From: an uncultured Francisellaceae bacterium
GTDB taxonomy: Bacteria; Pseudomonadota; Gammaproteobacteria; UBA6186; Azoamicaceae
Assembly (NCBI GenBank): GCA_945956915.1
Contig: CAMFJH010000017.1
Coordinates: 1 to 49,118, forward strand
Direction: 5' to 3'
Length of the DNA stretch: 49,118 bases
Each line of letters opens with the position of its first letter. The stretch's first letter is position 1. The notes below the pieces were generated by a model. It searched no databases. It was not told the DNA's origin and was given only the letters and a program-made list of their open reading frames with translations. Positions 10,336 to 19,478 of the stretch are shown one piece after another. The translations under genes and the position numbers were made by a program.

Positions 10336-11115
10336 CTAGACCTCTTGGTTGTTTAGCCAAGTATAACCTTTACTCTCTAGGGTAAGACCTAAGGTTTTAT
10401 CGCCGGAATGAATAATTTTGCCATCTGATAAAACATGCACAAAATCAGGCTCAATATAATCCAATAAACGTTGATAATGCGTAATTAAAATAATAGCCTT
10501 GTCAGCAGATTTAAGTTGATTAATACCCAAAGCGACCATTTTCAGTGCATCAATATCCAGGCCGGAATCGGTTTCATCTAAAATAGCCAAGGTGGGTTCT
10601 AACAAAGACATTTGTAAGATTTCATTACGCTTTTTTTCCCCACCAGAAAAGCCATCGTTTAATGCGCGATATAATAATGCTTCAGGCATTTCTAAGATAG
10701 CCATTTTTTCTTTAACAATTTTCAGGAAATCCATAGCGTCTAAAGGCGGTTTAGCTTGTTGTTGACGCACGGCATTCACAGCAGATTTTAAAAATTGGAT
10801 ATTGCTAACACCGGGTATAGCGATGGGATACTGAAAGCCTAAAAAAATACCTTTCCAGGCGCATTGTTCTGGTGTAAGCCCTAACAAGGATTCGCCTAAA
10901 AAAAGAATATCACCTTGGGTAACCGTGTAGCCTGGTTTTGCAGCCAATACATTGGCCAATGTTGTTTTGCCCGCACCATTGGGCCCCATGATGGCATGGA
11001 TTTCTCCACGACGAACTTCAAGATTCAAATCTTTTAAGATAGCTTTTTCGGGTGACTGTTCAACCCCTGCGTGTAAGTGTTGGATGCTTAATAAAGTATC
11101 TGAAAAATGACTCAT
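10336..11115 (-). CDS. sufC: SufC, Fe-S assembly ATPase
   Basis: ABC-type ATPase (259 residues) that drives the SufBC2D scaffold. Walker A is GPNGAGKTT (44-52), the ABC signature is FSGGEKKRNE (156-165) and Walker B is AILDETDSGLD (from 177), with the SufC-typical EILQM after the signature. It is cytosolic, with no membrane partner. It lies second in sufBCDS, 20 bases after sufB, with the ribosome site AGAGGA upstream of its ATG. Confidence 0.97.
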   Translation of the reverse strand: MSHFSDTLLSIQHLHAGVEQSPEKAILKDLNLEVRRGEIHAIMGPNGAGKTTLANVLAAKPGYTVTQGDILFLGESLLGLTPEQCAWKGIFLGFQYPIAIPGVSNIQFLKSAVNAVRQQQAKPPLDAMDFLKIVKEKMAILEMPEALLYRALNDGFSGGEKKRNEILQMSLLEPTLAILDETDSGLDIDALKMVALGINQLKSADKAIILITHYQRLLDYIEPDFVHVLSDGKIIHSGDKTLGLTLESKGYTWLNNQEV

Positions 11116-11135
11116 GTATAATCCTCTTTTATTGT

Positions 11136-12581
11136 TTACCCTACAGCACCTTCAAGGCTGACGGAAAGTAATTTTTGGGCTTCAACCGCAAATTCCATGG
11201 GTAATTCTTTAAATACTTCTTTACAAAAACCATTCACAATCATGTTAATGGCATCTTCGGAAGATAAACCGCGTTGTCTGCAATAAAATAATTGTTCTTC
11301 AGAGATTTTACAGGTTGTGGCTTCGTGTTCAATTTTAGCGCTTTTGTTTTTCACTTCTATACTGGGAAAAGTATGCGCGCCGCAGGTGTTACCTAACAAT
11401 AAAGAATCGCATTGGGTATAATTTTGTGCCGACTGGGCTTTAGGATGTATTTTTACAAGTCCTCTATAGGTGTTTTGCCCTAACCCTGCAGAAAGGCCTT
11501 TAGCCAAAATGGTACTTTTGGTGTTGGCACCGATATGAATCATTTTCGTACCGGTATCTGCTTGTTGATGGTGGTTGGTAAGGGCCACTGAATAAAATTC
11601 ACCTTGGCTATTGTCTCCAAGGAGTACCACACTCGGATATTTCCAAGTAATGGCCGAGCCCGTTTCTACTTGGGTCCACGATATTTTAGAAGCTTTGCCT
11701 TTACACAGACCGCGTTTAGTCACGAAATTGTAAATCCCACCTTTGCCGTCTTTATCTCCTGGGTACCAATTTTGCACAGTAGAATATTTAATATGCGCAT
11801 TCTCGAGTGCTATCAATTCTACCACCGCTGCATGTAATTGATTTTCGTCACGCATGGGCGCTGTACATCCTTCAAGATAGCTAACATAGCTATCAGGTTC
11901 TGCAATAATTAAAGTGCGCTCAAATTGACCGGTTGCTTTGGCATTAATACGAAAGTAGGTAGACAATTCCATAGGGCAACGCACACCTTTGGGAATATAG
12001 CAAAAAGAGCCATCGGTAAAAACAGCAGCATTTAAGCAAGCAAAAAAATTATCGGTGTAAGGGACCACACTGCCTAGGTATTGTTGAATCAATTCAGGAT
12101 GTTCTCGAACGGCTTCCGAGAAAGAGCAAAAAATAATACCCAGTGTCGCCAATTTTTCTTTAAAAGTCGTGGCTACAGAAACACTGTCGAAAACGGCATC
12201 AATAGCAATACCCGAGAGGCGTTCTTGCTCACGTAGAGAAATACCCAATTTTTCATAGGTTTTTAACAATTCAGGATCGACTTCATCCAAGCTTTTAGGT
12301 TGCGTTTGAGATTTAGGTGCAGAATAATAAATAATCTCTTGATAATCGATGGGTTTATAATTTAATTTTGCCCAATGCGGTTCTTTTAAGGTTTTCCAAT
12401 GTTCAAAAGCTTTTAAACGCCATGCTAACATAAAAGCGGGTTCTTGTTTTTTAGCAGATATGCGCTTGATAATCTCTATATTTAAACCCGGTGGTAAAGT
12501 ATCATTTTCTATATCGGTAATAAAACCGGCCTTATAGTCCTGGTTGAGACGTTCTGTAATAATGTCGGGTGTATCGTTCAT
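11136..12581 (-). CDS. sufB: SufB, Fe-S scaffold protein
   Basis: Full-length SufB (481 residues), the main scaffold of the Suf complex on which Fe-S clusters are built. Typical segments are [66 protein letters not shown] and [19 protein letters not shown]. The C-terminus has [20 protein letters not shown]. It is the first gene of the operon behind a strong sigma70-like promoter. No IscR or SufA gene lies upstream. The ATG has no evident Shine-Dalgarno sequence. Confidence 0.97.
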   Translation of the reverse strand: MNDTPDIITERLNQDYKAGFITDIENDTLPPGLNIEIIKRISAKKQEPAFMLAWRLKAFEHWKTLKEPHWAKLNYKPIDYQEIIYYSAPKSQTQPKSLDEVDPELLKTYEKLGISLREQERLSGIAIDAVFDSVSVATTFKEKLATLGIIFCSFSEAVREHPELIQQYLGSVVPYTDNFFACLNAAVFTDGSFCYIPKGVRCPMELSTYFRINAKATGQFERTLIIAEPDSYVSYLEGCTAPMRDENQLHAAVVELIALENAHIKYSTVQNWYPGDKDGKGGIYNFVTKRGLCKGKASKISWTQVETGSAITWKYPSVVLLGDNSQGEFYSVALTNHHQQADTGTKMIHIGANTKSTILAKGLSAGLGQNTYRGLVKIHPKAQSAQNYTQCDSLLLGNTCGAHTFPSIEVKNKSAKIEHEATTCKISEEQLFYCRQRGLSSEDAINMIVNGFCKEVFKELPMEFAVEAQKLLSVSLEGAVG

Positions 12582-12628
12582 TGCACATATATGGGTACTT
12601 ACAAGTTTAGGTTTTTAGCTCAAACCCT

Positions 12629-12657
12629 ATCATATTGGAAATAGAGGGAAAATACAA
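12629..12657 (-). promoter_or_regulatory. sigma70 promoter of sufBCDS
   Basis: On the minus strand TTGTAT (12657-12652) and TATGAT (12634-12629) are spaced by exactly 17 bases. Transcription is expected near 12622, giving a leader of about 40 bases to sufB. I see no convincing IscR or Fur palindrome. Confidence 0.65.
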
Positions 12658-12701
12658 GAGCTGTTCATAATAGAGGGTCTTTTTGAGAGACGGAACTTTA
12701 T

Positions 12702-12724
12702 AGGGGCTAGTTGTCCAACTATTC
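12702..12724 (+). promoter_or_regulatory. rpoS ribosome site with small hairpin before the start codon
   Basis: AGGGG (12702-12706) is 18 bases from the rpoS ATG, too far for normal initiation. Between them is a perfect 6-bp inverted repeat, TAGTTG-TC-CAACTA (12708-12721). If this folds, the effective spacing drops to about 4 bases. The 2-base loop is very tight, so the real fold may open one pair. Confidence 0.35.
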
Positions 12725-13627
12725 ATGAAGAAAAAACACATAGGTCGATTTTCAACCCAGGATTTAAATTCCCGAGATGTTACTCAGGTCTATTTGAATG
12801 CCATAGCATTAAAACCTTTGTTAACTAAGGAAGAGGAGGTCTGTTTATCTTGGGCCCATAAGCATGGAGATAATAGCGCTCGAAACCGTTTGATCGAGTG
12901 CAATCTGCGTTTGGTTGTTAAAATCGCGCGTCGATATCAAAATAAGGGTTTGTCTTTATCAGATTTGATTGAAGAAGGTAATTTAGGGCTAATGCACGCA
13001 GTAGAAAAATTTGATCCTGAAAAAGGTTTTAGATTTTCTACCTATGCGACTTGGTGGATTAGGCAAGCCATCGAGCGTGCCATTATGAATCAGTCTCGTG
13101 TGGTTCGTTTACCCATCCATATTAACAAAGCCATTCATTCTTGCTACAAACAGGTTCGTGACGCAACTAAAAAAAATCAACATTTCCCAAGCCGCACTGA
13201 ATTATCGAAGTTGATGGAAACGGGTTTGGAAGAGGTTGAGAATGTGTTTATGTGGGTAGAAGAAAGTAGTTCCTTAGATGCACCACGCAGTTCGGGCGGT
13301 GAATATAACCAATCCTTAAATGATCTCTTAGCCGATGAATCGGCTTTGGATCCTTTAGAAGCGGTTAAACTTGAACAAGCGCGAGAAAAATTAAATGAGC
13401 GTATAGAACATTTACCCCAAAATTGTAGAGAAGTATTAAAACGTCGGTTTGGGTTATCAGGCTATCCGCTCTGCACCTTAGCAGAAATAGGTGATGCTAT
13501 AGGTCTTACAAGAGAGCGCGCGCGCCAAATTCAAGCAGATGGTTTAAAACGTTTAAAGAAGATGATAGAAAACGATTCCAAACCCTTACAAATACAAGAA
13601 CTGAGCACTTCAAAATATCGCCCTTAA
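12725..13627 (+). CDS. rpoS: RNA polymerase sigma factor RpoS (sigma-38)
   Basis: Group 2 sigma factor of 300 residues (E. coli RpoS has 330). It opens with [17 protein letters not shown], the RpoS region 1.2 pattern. Region 2 reads [37 protein letters not shown] and [20 protein letters not shown]. Region 3 follows with VRLPIHI. Region 4 ends in the helix-turn-helix [20 protein letters not shown]. It lacks the long region 1.1 of RpoD. RpoS directs stationary-phase and stress genes; in intracellular Legionellales it also controls transmission traits (family knowledge). It is divergent from suf and followed by a weak terminator. Confidence 0.93.
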   Translation: MKKKHIGRFSTQDLNSRDVTQVYLNAIALKPLLTKEEEVCLSWAHKHGDNSARNRLIECNLRLVVKIARRYQNKGLSLSDLIEEGNLGLMHAVEKFDPEKGFRFSTYATWWIRQAIERAIMNQSRVVRLPIHINKAIHSCYKQVRDATKKNQHFPSRTELSKLMETGLEEVENVFMWVEESSSLDAPRSSGGEYNQSLNDLLADESALDPLEAVKLEQAREKLNERIEHLPQNCREVLKRRFGLSGYPLCTLAEIGDAIGLTRERARQIQADGLKRLKKMIENDSKPLQIQELSTSKYRP

Positions 13628-13642
13628 CCTTGCTTATATTTT

Positions 13643-13667
13643 AGCTGTATATTTTTACAGTTTTTTA
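13643..13667 (+). terminator. weak intrinsic terminator after rpoS
   Basis: CTGTA (13645-13649) pairs with TACAG (13656-13660) around a 6-base loop and is followed directly by six T. Two further pairs (one G-T) can extend the stem. It is short and AT-rich, so only a moderate candidate. Confidence 0.4.
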
Positions 13668-13782
13668 TAAAAATAAAAAATAATTTTTGCGCGTATATAC
13701 ATTTAAATTATATTTCTTTTATGGTAAAGTGTGTGTGGAAGAACAAGGATAAATATATTATTTGGTATTTTAATTATAAAAA

Positions 13783-14547
13783 GTGAGTACAGCTATGCAT
13801 TCAACAAAGACAATTGGCACACCAAAGCCAAATAAAACTATTTTAAGATTTATTCAAGTTGTTTTATTTGGGTGTTTACATTTTTTACCAGGACTTAGTC
13901 ATGCATTGGATATTTGTGATCTCTCGTCGTATGGTGGATTAGAATATGTTCATCGTAAATTGGTTTTTCAAGCAGGGTATGGCAAAGGCGAGTTTAGACA
14001 ATTTCTACCCCAAGCAAATGCTTTTCTTGGGGTCCAACTTAATAATTATTTCGGCTTAGAGTTCGGGTATTTGCTTAGCCAAGCGCGCAATCGAAGCTCT
14101 CTGGCTATTGGGGGCAATCAATCATTTGGTTTATTGGTAAAAGAAGAAGAGTTTATTATTTCGGAAAATAAGATTAATTTATATGGGCCACATATCAATG
14201 TGCTGGGTCGTTTGCCCTTGGGTACGTGTGGCTTTTCTTTAATCGGCTCTTTAGCGGTGTCTTCATTAACTTTAAAAGCTGGGTATAAACCACTTGCGTA
14301 TCAATTAGAAATACTACCAGAAGAAGACGTGATAGAGTCAAAACGTAGTTTTTCTTCGAAGAAATATGTTCCAAGCCTAATGGCAGGCTTAGGTTATCAA
14401 TTTACGAACTGTATTGGCATAAGAGCTTTGATTGGTTATGAACAAACCAAAAAATTTAAAAATATTGCACCAAAAGAAGTAAGTCCAATTAAAATATCCC
14501 TAAAAAATAATATCTTAGGTAGTATTGGTTTTATAGCAAGATTTTAA
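13783..14547 (+). CDS. small outer-membrane beta-barrel protein
   Basis: A 254-residue protein with a signal peptide in its first about 45 residues (hydrophobic FIQVVLFGCLHFLPGLSHA, likely cut after SHA). The rest alternates short amphipathic strands with Gly and aromatic residues (FQAGYGKGEFRQFLPQA, YFGLEFGYLL, PSLMAGLGYQF) and ends in IGFIARF, a terminal Phe typical of Omp85-assembled barrels. This resembles 8-stranded OmpA/opacity-like porins. The function is unknown; surface adhesion or stabilisation is possible. The start could be GTG at 13783 or the in-frame ATG at 13795; neither has a good ribosome site, although GTGAG at 13783 could serve the ATG. Confidence 0.75.
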   Translation: MSTAMHSTKTIGTPKPNKTILRFIQVVLFGCLHFLPGLSHALDICDLSSYGGLEYVHRKLVFQAGYGKGEFRQFLPQANAFLGVQLNNYFGLEFGYLLSQARNRSSLAIGGNQSFGLLVKEEEFIISENKINLYGPHINVLGRLPLGTCGFSLIGSLAVSSLTLKAGYKPLAYQLEILPEEDVIESKRSFSSKKYVPSLMAGLGYQFTNCIGIRALIGYEQTKKFKNIAPKEVSPIKISLKNNILGSIGFIARF

Positions 14548-14586
14548 AAAGAATTTTAGTCGTTTTTAAATAGAGAGTAATGCATA

Positions 14587-16074
14587 ATGACAAATGATGA
14601 ACTAAAGATTAGCGAAGAAGAAGCACCTCCCCCACCACCAGCGCCTCCTTTCGAAGGTCCTTCTCCCGTAGTGCCAGTTCAACCTTATCGCCAGGAAGAT
14701 ACTCAGCTTAAAGAAATATTATCATCGCAAGTTTCTGCTGACGAGCGTAAAAATCACTTGATAGCTTATCAGGAGTTATTAAAAAAGCAGCTGGAAATTA
14801 AAAAAGAAGAAATGTTAAACCAAGAAACTGCAAGAAATCTGGCGGAAGCGAATGTTGAAATTAATAAGAGTGAGCTAGAAAGGTTACCCAAAAAAATAAA
14901 CGAATTTACTCAGAATATTCAGTTATTACCAGGGGTGCCAAAAATCACGGAAGAAAGGATAAGCGATTTATCGCAGATATTTAAGCAATTATTAACAATG
15001 AATGAAGAAAAACAAAAAAAATGTTTAGAATCTATAGAGTCTTTAAACCTAAAGTTGCAAACAGAAAATGATAAGCTTGATGTACTCAGGATAGCTAAAG
15101 ATCTTATTTATTTTAAAATAAAAGCAGTGGAGAGAGCCATTGTTGCTGTAGAAAAAGAAGCAGATTTATCTCTACTAATGCAAAATACAGAAGATCTTGG
15201 AAGCTCGAAAAAAAGAAAAATGGCTATGTTTAAAGATCTTTCGGTTTATGAAAATGAACTGCGGGATGAATGGGAGCTTTTTACAACCATTATAAACACA
15301 AAAAAACGTACGACTATTTATTCCCCAGAAGAAATTCTTGCTTTGCAATGTGCAATATTGGAACAGGGCGATTGGGAGGGAGAACCTGAGGTTATCCTTC
15401 AACACAAATTGTGGAAGGCAGTTGTTGAACGTAAAGAACTTATTAAGGGTTTAGATAAAACGCCAAGAGCGAATATCAAAGAAATTTTGGGATATGATAT
15501 TATTGAGGAATACAGAGAAAGAGAGAGAAGAGCTTCTAAGCATAAAGCAGACAGAAAAAACCTCAAGCCTCGAAGAACGTTTGAACAAAAAGAAGTGACA
15601 GAAGCAAGCAGTGTTTTTCCCTCAGAAGATGACACTCATGTAGAAAAAAGTGTGCTTTTGGATAAAAAGCAAGAATTCGAAGCCAGAGAACTAGAACAAA
15701 GTACAAAAAGACAGAGATCTACCCACAATGCTGATGAGCAAGGATCCGAAGAGGAAGCATCTACCTCCTCAAAAAAAAGATCACGTTCTCCAAACCAAAG
15801 AGCCTTAATTACTGAGTTAACAGAAAAGCTTGCAGAAAAACAAGAATTGCTTAAACAAGCAGAAGAAAGCAGATTGAAAGCAGAAGAAAGAACTGCCGCA
15901 ATCATAGTAGAGCAAGAAGGCCAACGATTGCTTTTACTAAAAGAGCAGCAAGAAGCACGTGAAGCAAAAAGCAGAGCTGAAGCAGACCTTGCACGCGCTC
16001 AAGCTTTGAGAGATGCTAATGCTCAGGGTGCTAAGGCACCCAGAATTACTTTTGCCCAAAGGACAGGACGGTAG
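14587..16074 (+). CDS. Pro-rich, coiled-coil hypothetical protein with basic patches
   Basis: A 495-residue protein I do not recognise. Residues 11-36 are acidic then Pro-rich (EEAPPPPPAPPFEGPSPVVP). Residues about 40-200 are long charged helices with coiled-coil character. A middle region near 215-310 may be globular. The C-terminal third is low-complexity and charged, with two clusters like nuclear localisation signals: TKRQRS near 371 and SKKRSRSPNQR near 394. The last about 90 residues form another Glu/Lys/Ala coiled coil. There is no signal peptide or membrane segment. In a host-associated bacterium this could be a secreted effector acting in the host nucleus; that is inference from composition only. 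It follows the barrel gene by 39 bases. Confidence 0.7.
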   Translation: MTNDELKISEEEAPPPPPAPPFEGPSPVVPVQPYRQEDTQLKEILSSQVSADERKNHLIAYQELLKKQLEIKKEEMLNQETARNLAEANVEINKSELERLPKKINEFTQNIQLLPGVPKITEERISDLSQIFKQLLTMNEEKQKKCLESIESLNLKLQTENDKLDVLRIAKDLIYFKIKAVERAIVAVEKEADLSLLMQNTEDLGSSKKRKMAMFKDLSVYENELRDEWELFTTIINTKKRTTIYSPEEILALQCAILEQGDWEGEPEVILQHKLWKAVVERKELIKGLDKTPRANIKEILGYDIIEEYRERERRASKHKADRKNLKPRRTFEQKEVTEASSVFPSEDDTHVEKSVLLDKKQEFEARELEQSTKRQRSTHNADEQGSEEEASTSSKKRSRSPNQRALITELTEKLAEKQELLKQAEESRLKAEERTAAIIVEQEGQRLLLLKEQQEAREAKSRAEADLARAQALRDANAQGAKAPRITFAQRTGR

Positions 16075-16170
16075 TTTTTTTAAAGTCCATATTTAGTTAT
16101 TAGCCCCTTACTCAGGATAGATCTCATGTCTTTTTAAAAATTTGCTTAAAAGGTAGTTTGTTAGTTCCTG

Positions 16171-16182
16171 TGTTCACGAACA
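16171..16182. promoter_or_regulatory. palindrome upstream of the LuxR-STAND promoter, possible operator
   Basis: TGTTCACGAACA is a perfect 5-bp inverted repeat around two bases, ending 12 bases before the -35 element. Its position fits an activator or autoregulator site, perhaps for the LuxR-type HTH encoded just downstream. This is inference. Confidence 0.3.
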
Positions 16183-16194
16183 AAAAATAAAGAC

Positions 16195-16223
16195 TTGTAA
16201 GATGCTCATTAATCATATAAAAT
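16195..16223 (+). promoter_or_regulatory. sigma70 promoter of the LuxR-STAND / DUF2608 operon
   Basis: TTGTAA (16195-16200) and TAAAAT (16218-16223) have a 17-base spacer. Transcription would begin near 16230, about 80 bases before the start codon. The leader contains a strong TAGGAGG (16236-16242) with no ATG, GTG or TTG at useful distance. Confidence 0.5.
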
Positions 16224-16310
16224 AGTCTTCGTTTATAGGAGGCACAAAGATTAAAAAGACCGACAGGCAATCTTATGATAGTGGATAGGTTAACAAGAAA
16301 GGGACTTTAA

Positions 16311-19300
16311 ATGGTGAAAATGAGTAATCAGCAAGAAAAAATTATCGAGATTTCTCTTCCCCATGAAATATATCACGCTTCTCTAAAAACAATTAATGAG
16401 ATAGTTTTTACACAAAGAGAAATAGATATTATTGCCTGTATCTTAAGTGGCAGGATAACCAAAAAAATTGCTTCTTTATTGGTACTCTCACCTAAAACTA
16501 TTGAAAATCACATTCGAAATATCCGTTTAAAGCTCAAGGTAGCGGGTACTCAAGAAAATATTATAGATTTTATAGAAAACTCGGATAAATTTTCTGCACT
16601 CAAGAAATATTATGCCAGTCTTATGGTCCAAATTGAATTTGAATTAGAACTTAAAAAAATATCTGCCATGATGTCGGTGTACAAAGAAAATTTATGCTGT
16701 GTGATTGTGTATCATAAAGATGAAAAAGATAAAGTCATCTATATTAACCAACTCAAATTGCATCTACATCAACTAGGCATAACTACCTCAATGCTAGTGA
16801 AAGAAACGTATAAAGATTTTAGCAATGTTTTCAATCAAATTCAAGCTGAAAAACCCAATCGAATTTTTTTCATTTTTTCTGATAGCATGTTGACCGATAA
16901 TGCCCATTTTTTTGAACAAGTTCAAGAGCTTGAGTATATAAGCTTAGCAATGGAGCACAGTTATTATAACTTCTTTTTTAAAATTTTAAGAAGAATATGG
17001 AATGATGAAAATTTAGATACCCATGTTTTGGCATTTAATGCACAGTGTCAAAAATATTTTGAATTCTCTCCTTCTTTGCAAAAATCAGAAACGCATACTA
17101 ACGTCATTTTACAAAAAAAAGAAGAAAACTCTGTTTTTTTTAGCATTTTGAGAAAAAAAACTGGGGCATTAGTGCTTTGTTTTCTTTTAATTTGTGTTGG
17201 GTTCTTGACTATGGTTCTTAAAAAAGAACCCACTGCAGCAATAGCGGATAATAACTCCAAATATTACAATGCCATAACAAATTTTGAAGCAAAAGAAATT
17301 TGTAAAGTGCCAGAACCCTGTGAATTCTTTGCAGGACGTATAGAATTTATTGAAAATATTAAAAATTCTTTAAAAGAAAATAAAAAAGTTGTAGTGGTAG
17401 GATATCAAGGGATGGGTAAAACCCAAGTTTCTTATCAATATGCAAAACAAAATGCTGTCGAGTATGAAGGGGGAACTTATATTTTTAAGGCAGATTCAGA
17501 ACAATCGCTGATAAATTCGATTCGAGCTTTTGCGATTGTTATGGGTATTGTTACTCAATCTGAGGTTTATCGCCTTAATGATGATCAAGTTAAAAAACTA
17601 ATCATTCCCTTACTGCAAGATAATCTAAAAAGTAGAAAAACCATGTTGCTGATTTTTGATAACGTAGATGATTACGATAGCATTAAAGATTTAGTTTCTA
17701 TTCATTCTAAACAGCACCATCTTGTGATTACTTCTTCTTCTAAAAAATGGGATGCTTGGAATATTTTAGAGCTGAAAGAATTTGATCAGGCAAAAGAAGA
17801 GGCCGAAAGATTGATTTTAAAAGTGCTTACAAAAGAAACTCACGGTAATGCACAAAAATTGGCAAGCAAATTAAGTTATTATCCTCTGGCTATTTCCCAG
17901 GCAATTAATTACCTTAAAAACAACAATATAATTACAATAGATGATTATATTAAAGAGTATGATAGCTTATATGAAAGAAGAAAAACATTTTTAAGTTATT
18001 ATTCTTTTGAGCAGAATCATTATGTTAAAACTACTTTAACGGCTTTTGAAATCTCAAAAAAGAAGTTGATTGAAGAATTATCAGAAGCTTATTATCTGCT
18101 TAAACTTTGCTCACATTTTTCGCATGATATTATTCCAGTATCTATTTTCAAGAATACTGTAAAAGATATTTCCAGTGCTTTAGAAGTTTTACACAAATAT
18201 TCTGTTCTAGATATTATTAATATTAATGGGGAATTATATTTAAATATGCACAATGTATTAAGAGATAGTATTAAAATACAAATTCATGAAAAAGGAGAAG
18301 AAGATTTAATAGAAGAAAAAGTACTCGTGGCTATGGATCAATATTTTATTTATGATTTTTGGGATAAGCATAATATTGAAAAATTAAGACTCATTATTCC
18401 TCATGTTGAATATTTTTTAAGTTATTTGAACAAGAAAAATAGTGCTTTACTAAAAACACATAAACTGATTAATCTCTTGGGTAAATCAGGGGCTTACCAT
18501 ATTCATTGCTTTAGAGATACGGATGAGGCCATTCGACTGCTCGAAAAAGCAAAACATCTTGCACAGTTTATTGGACCTGGACAAAATGAGCTGGTTAATA
18601 GAATTTTAGAGGATTTAGCAACCTCATATTATTATCAAGGTGAATACAATAAAGCAAGACATGAAATTCAATTGGCTCATACCAAAAAAGGAGCTTCAGC
18701 ACTTTCTTTCATCATAGATGGTCATATACTCTATAATGAATGTAGATTTGATGAAGCACAGGTGGCTTATGAAAAAGTTTTAAAAATTTTGAATAAAAAT
18801 AAAAATCTTCAGTATTTGGCTTTGGCGAATCGTTCGCTTGGTTTGGTTTTTTATAAAAAATCATTAGATGCATCACCTGAAAAATCGAAAATGTATATTG
18901 AGTTATCTAAAGAATTTTTAGAAAAAGCCCTAGAGACTCAAGAAAGTTTCAATAGTGAAAATTTGGAATTAGCAATTACCATGCATGCTTACGGTAGAAC
19001 GGCTATACAATTAAAGGAGTTTGATAAAGCTAAGCAAGCACTTAGCAAAGCCTTAAAAATGGCGATAGAGTATTGTAAAAAAGATGAAGATCATTATGAA
19101 ATTTTAGTGATGAAAAGAACCTATGGATATTATTTATGCAAGCATGAAAAGGAATATTTTGAAGAAGGAATACAATATTTAAAAGAAGCTTTAGAAGGTA
19201 AATTTCGTATTTATAAAAAAAAGCCTCACCAAGCAGTCATAGGAACTATAGAGCGGATTGTCGAAGTGTATGCCTTAAAGCCTCGACATAAAAAATTCAT

Positions 19301-19478
19301 ACAATTAATTCCAGTGATTAATCAATATTTGGATAATTGGGCACTTGCAGAAAAATCAGATTGCAGTAAAAATCTTAACAATGCGTTTATAGGAGAAAAA
19401 ATACGTGCTATGAAAAAAGCGATCAATAACGTTAAAGTTAACATAAACGTCAATACCAAAGAAGGAGTTATATTATGA
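16311..19478 (+). CDS. LuxR-HTH / membrane segment / STAND NTPase / TPR protein
   Basis: A 1055-residue protein. Residues 33-78 are a LuxR-type helix-turn-helix (FTQREIDIIACILSGRITKK, then SPKTIENHIRNIRLKLKV). Residues about 100-260 are unrecognised. Residues 285-303 are a strongly hydrophobic stretch (GALVLCFLLICVGFLTMVL) flanked by Lys/Arg. An NB-ARC-like STAND NTPase follows, with P-loop GYQGMGKTQ near 364 and Walker B TMLLIFDNVDD near 444, then a winged-helix-like part and TPR-like helical repeats from about 730 to the end. STAND regulators of the MalT type switch on ligand and ATP binding, but normally have the HTH at the C-terminus and no membrane segment, so this order is unusual. The start is supported by AAAGGGA six bases upstream. 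It overlaps the next gene by 4 bases (ATGA). Confidence 0.85.
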   Translation: MVKMSNQQEKIIEISLPHEIYHASLKTINEIVFTQREIDIIACILSGRITKKIASLLVLSPKTIENHIRNIRLKLKVAGTQENIIDFIENSDKFSALKKYYASLMVQIEFELELKKISAMMSVYKENLCCVIVYHKDEKDKVIYINQLKLHLHQLGITTSMLVKETYKDFSNVFNQIQAEKPNRIFFIFSDSMLTDNAHFFEQVQELEYISLAMEHSYYNFFFKILRRIWNDENLDTHVLAFNAQCQKYFEFSPSLQKSETHTNVILQKKEENSVFFSILRKKTGALVLCFLLICVGFLTMVLKKEPTAAIADNNSKYYNAITNFEAKEICKVPEPCEFFAGRIEFIENIKNSLKENKKVVVVGYQGMGKTQVSYQYAKQNAVEYEGGTYIFKADSEQSLINSIRAFAIVMGIVTQSEVYRLNDDQVKKLIIPLLQDNLKSRKTMLLIFDNVDDYDSIKDLVSIHSKQHHLVITSSSKKWDAWNILELKEFDQAKEEAERLILKVLTKETHGNAQKLASKLSYYPLAISQAINYLKNNNIITIDDYIKEYDSLYERRKTFLSYYSFEQNHYVKTTLTAFEISKKKLIEELSEAYYLLKLCSHFSHDIIPVSIFKNTVKDISSALEVLHKYSVLDIININGELYLNMHNVLRDSIKIQIHEKGEEDLIEEKVLVAMDQYFIYDFWDKHNIEKLRLIIPHVEYFLSYLNKKNSALLKTHKLINLLGKSGAYHIHCFRDTDEAIRLLEKAKHLAQFIGPGQNELVNRILEDLATSYYYQGEYNKARHEIQLAHTKKGASALSFIIDGHILYNECRFDEAQVAYEKVLKILNKNKNLQYLALANRSLGLVFYKKSLDASPEKSKMYIELSKEFLEKALETQESFNSENLELAITMHAYGRTAIQLKEFDKAKQALSKALKMAIEYCKKDEDHYEILVMKRTYGYYLCKHEKEYFEEGIQYLKEALEGKFRIYKKKPHQAVIGTIERIVEVYALKPRHKKFIQLIPVINQYLDNWALAEKSDCSKNLNNAFIGEKIRAMKKAINNVKVNINVNTKEGVIL

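Noticed and set aside
12582..12724. IscR or Fur operator between sufB and rpoS
   Set aside because: No palindrome resembling either consensus could be seen.
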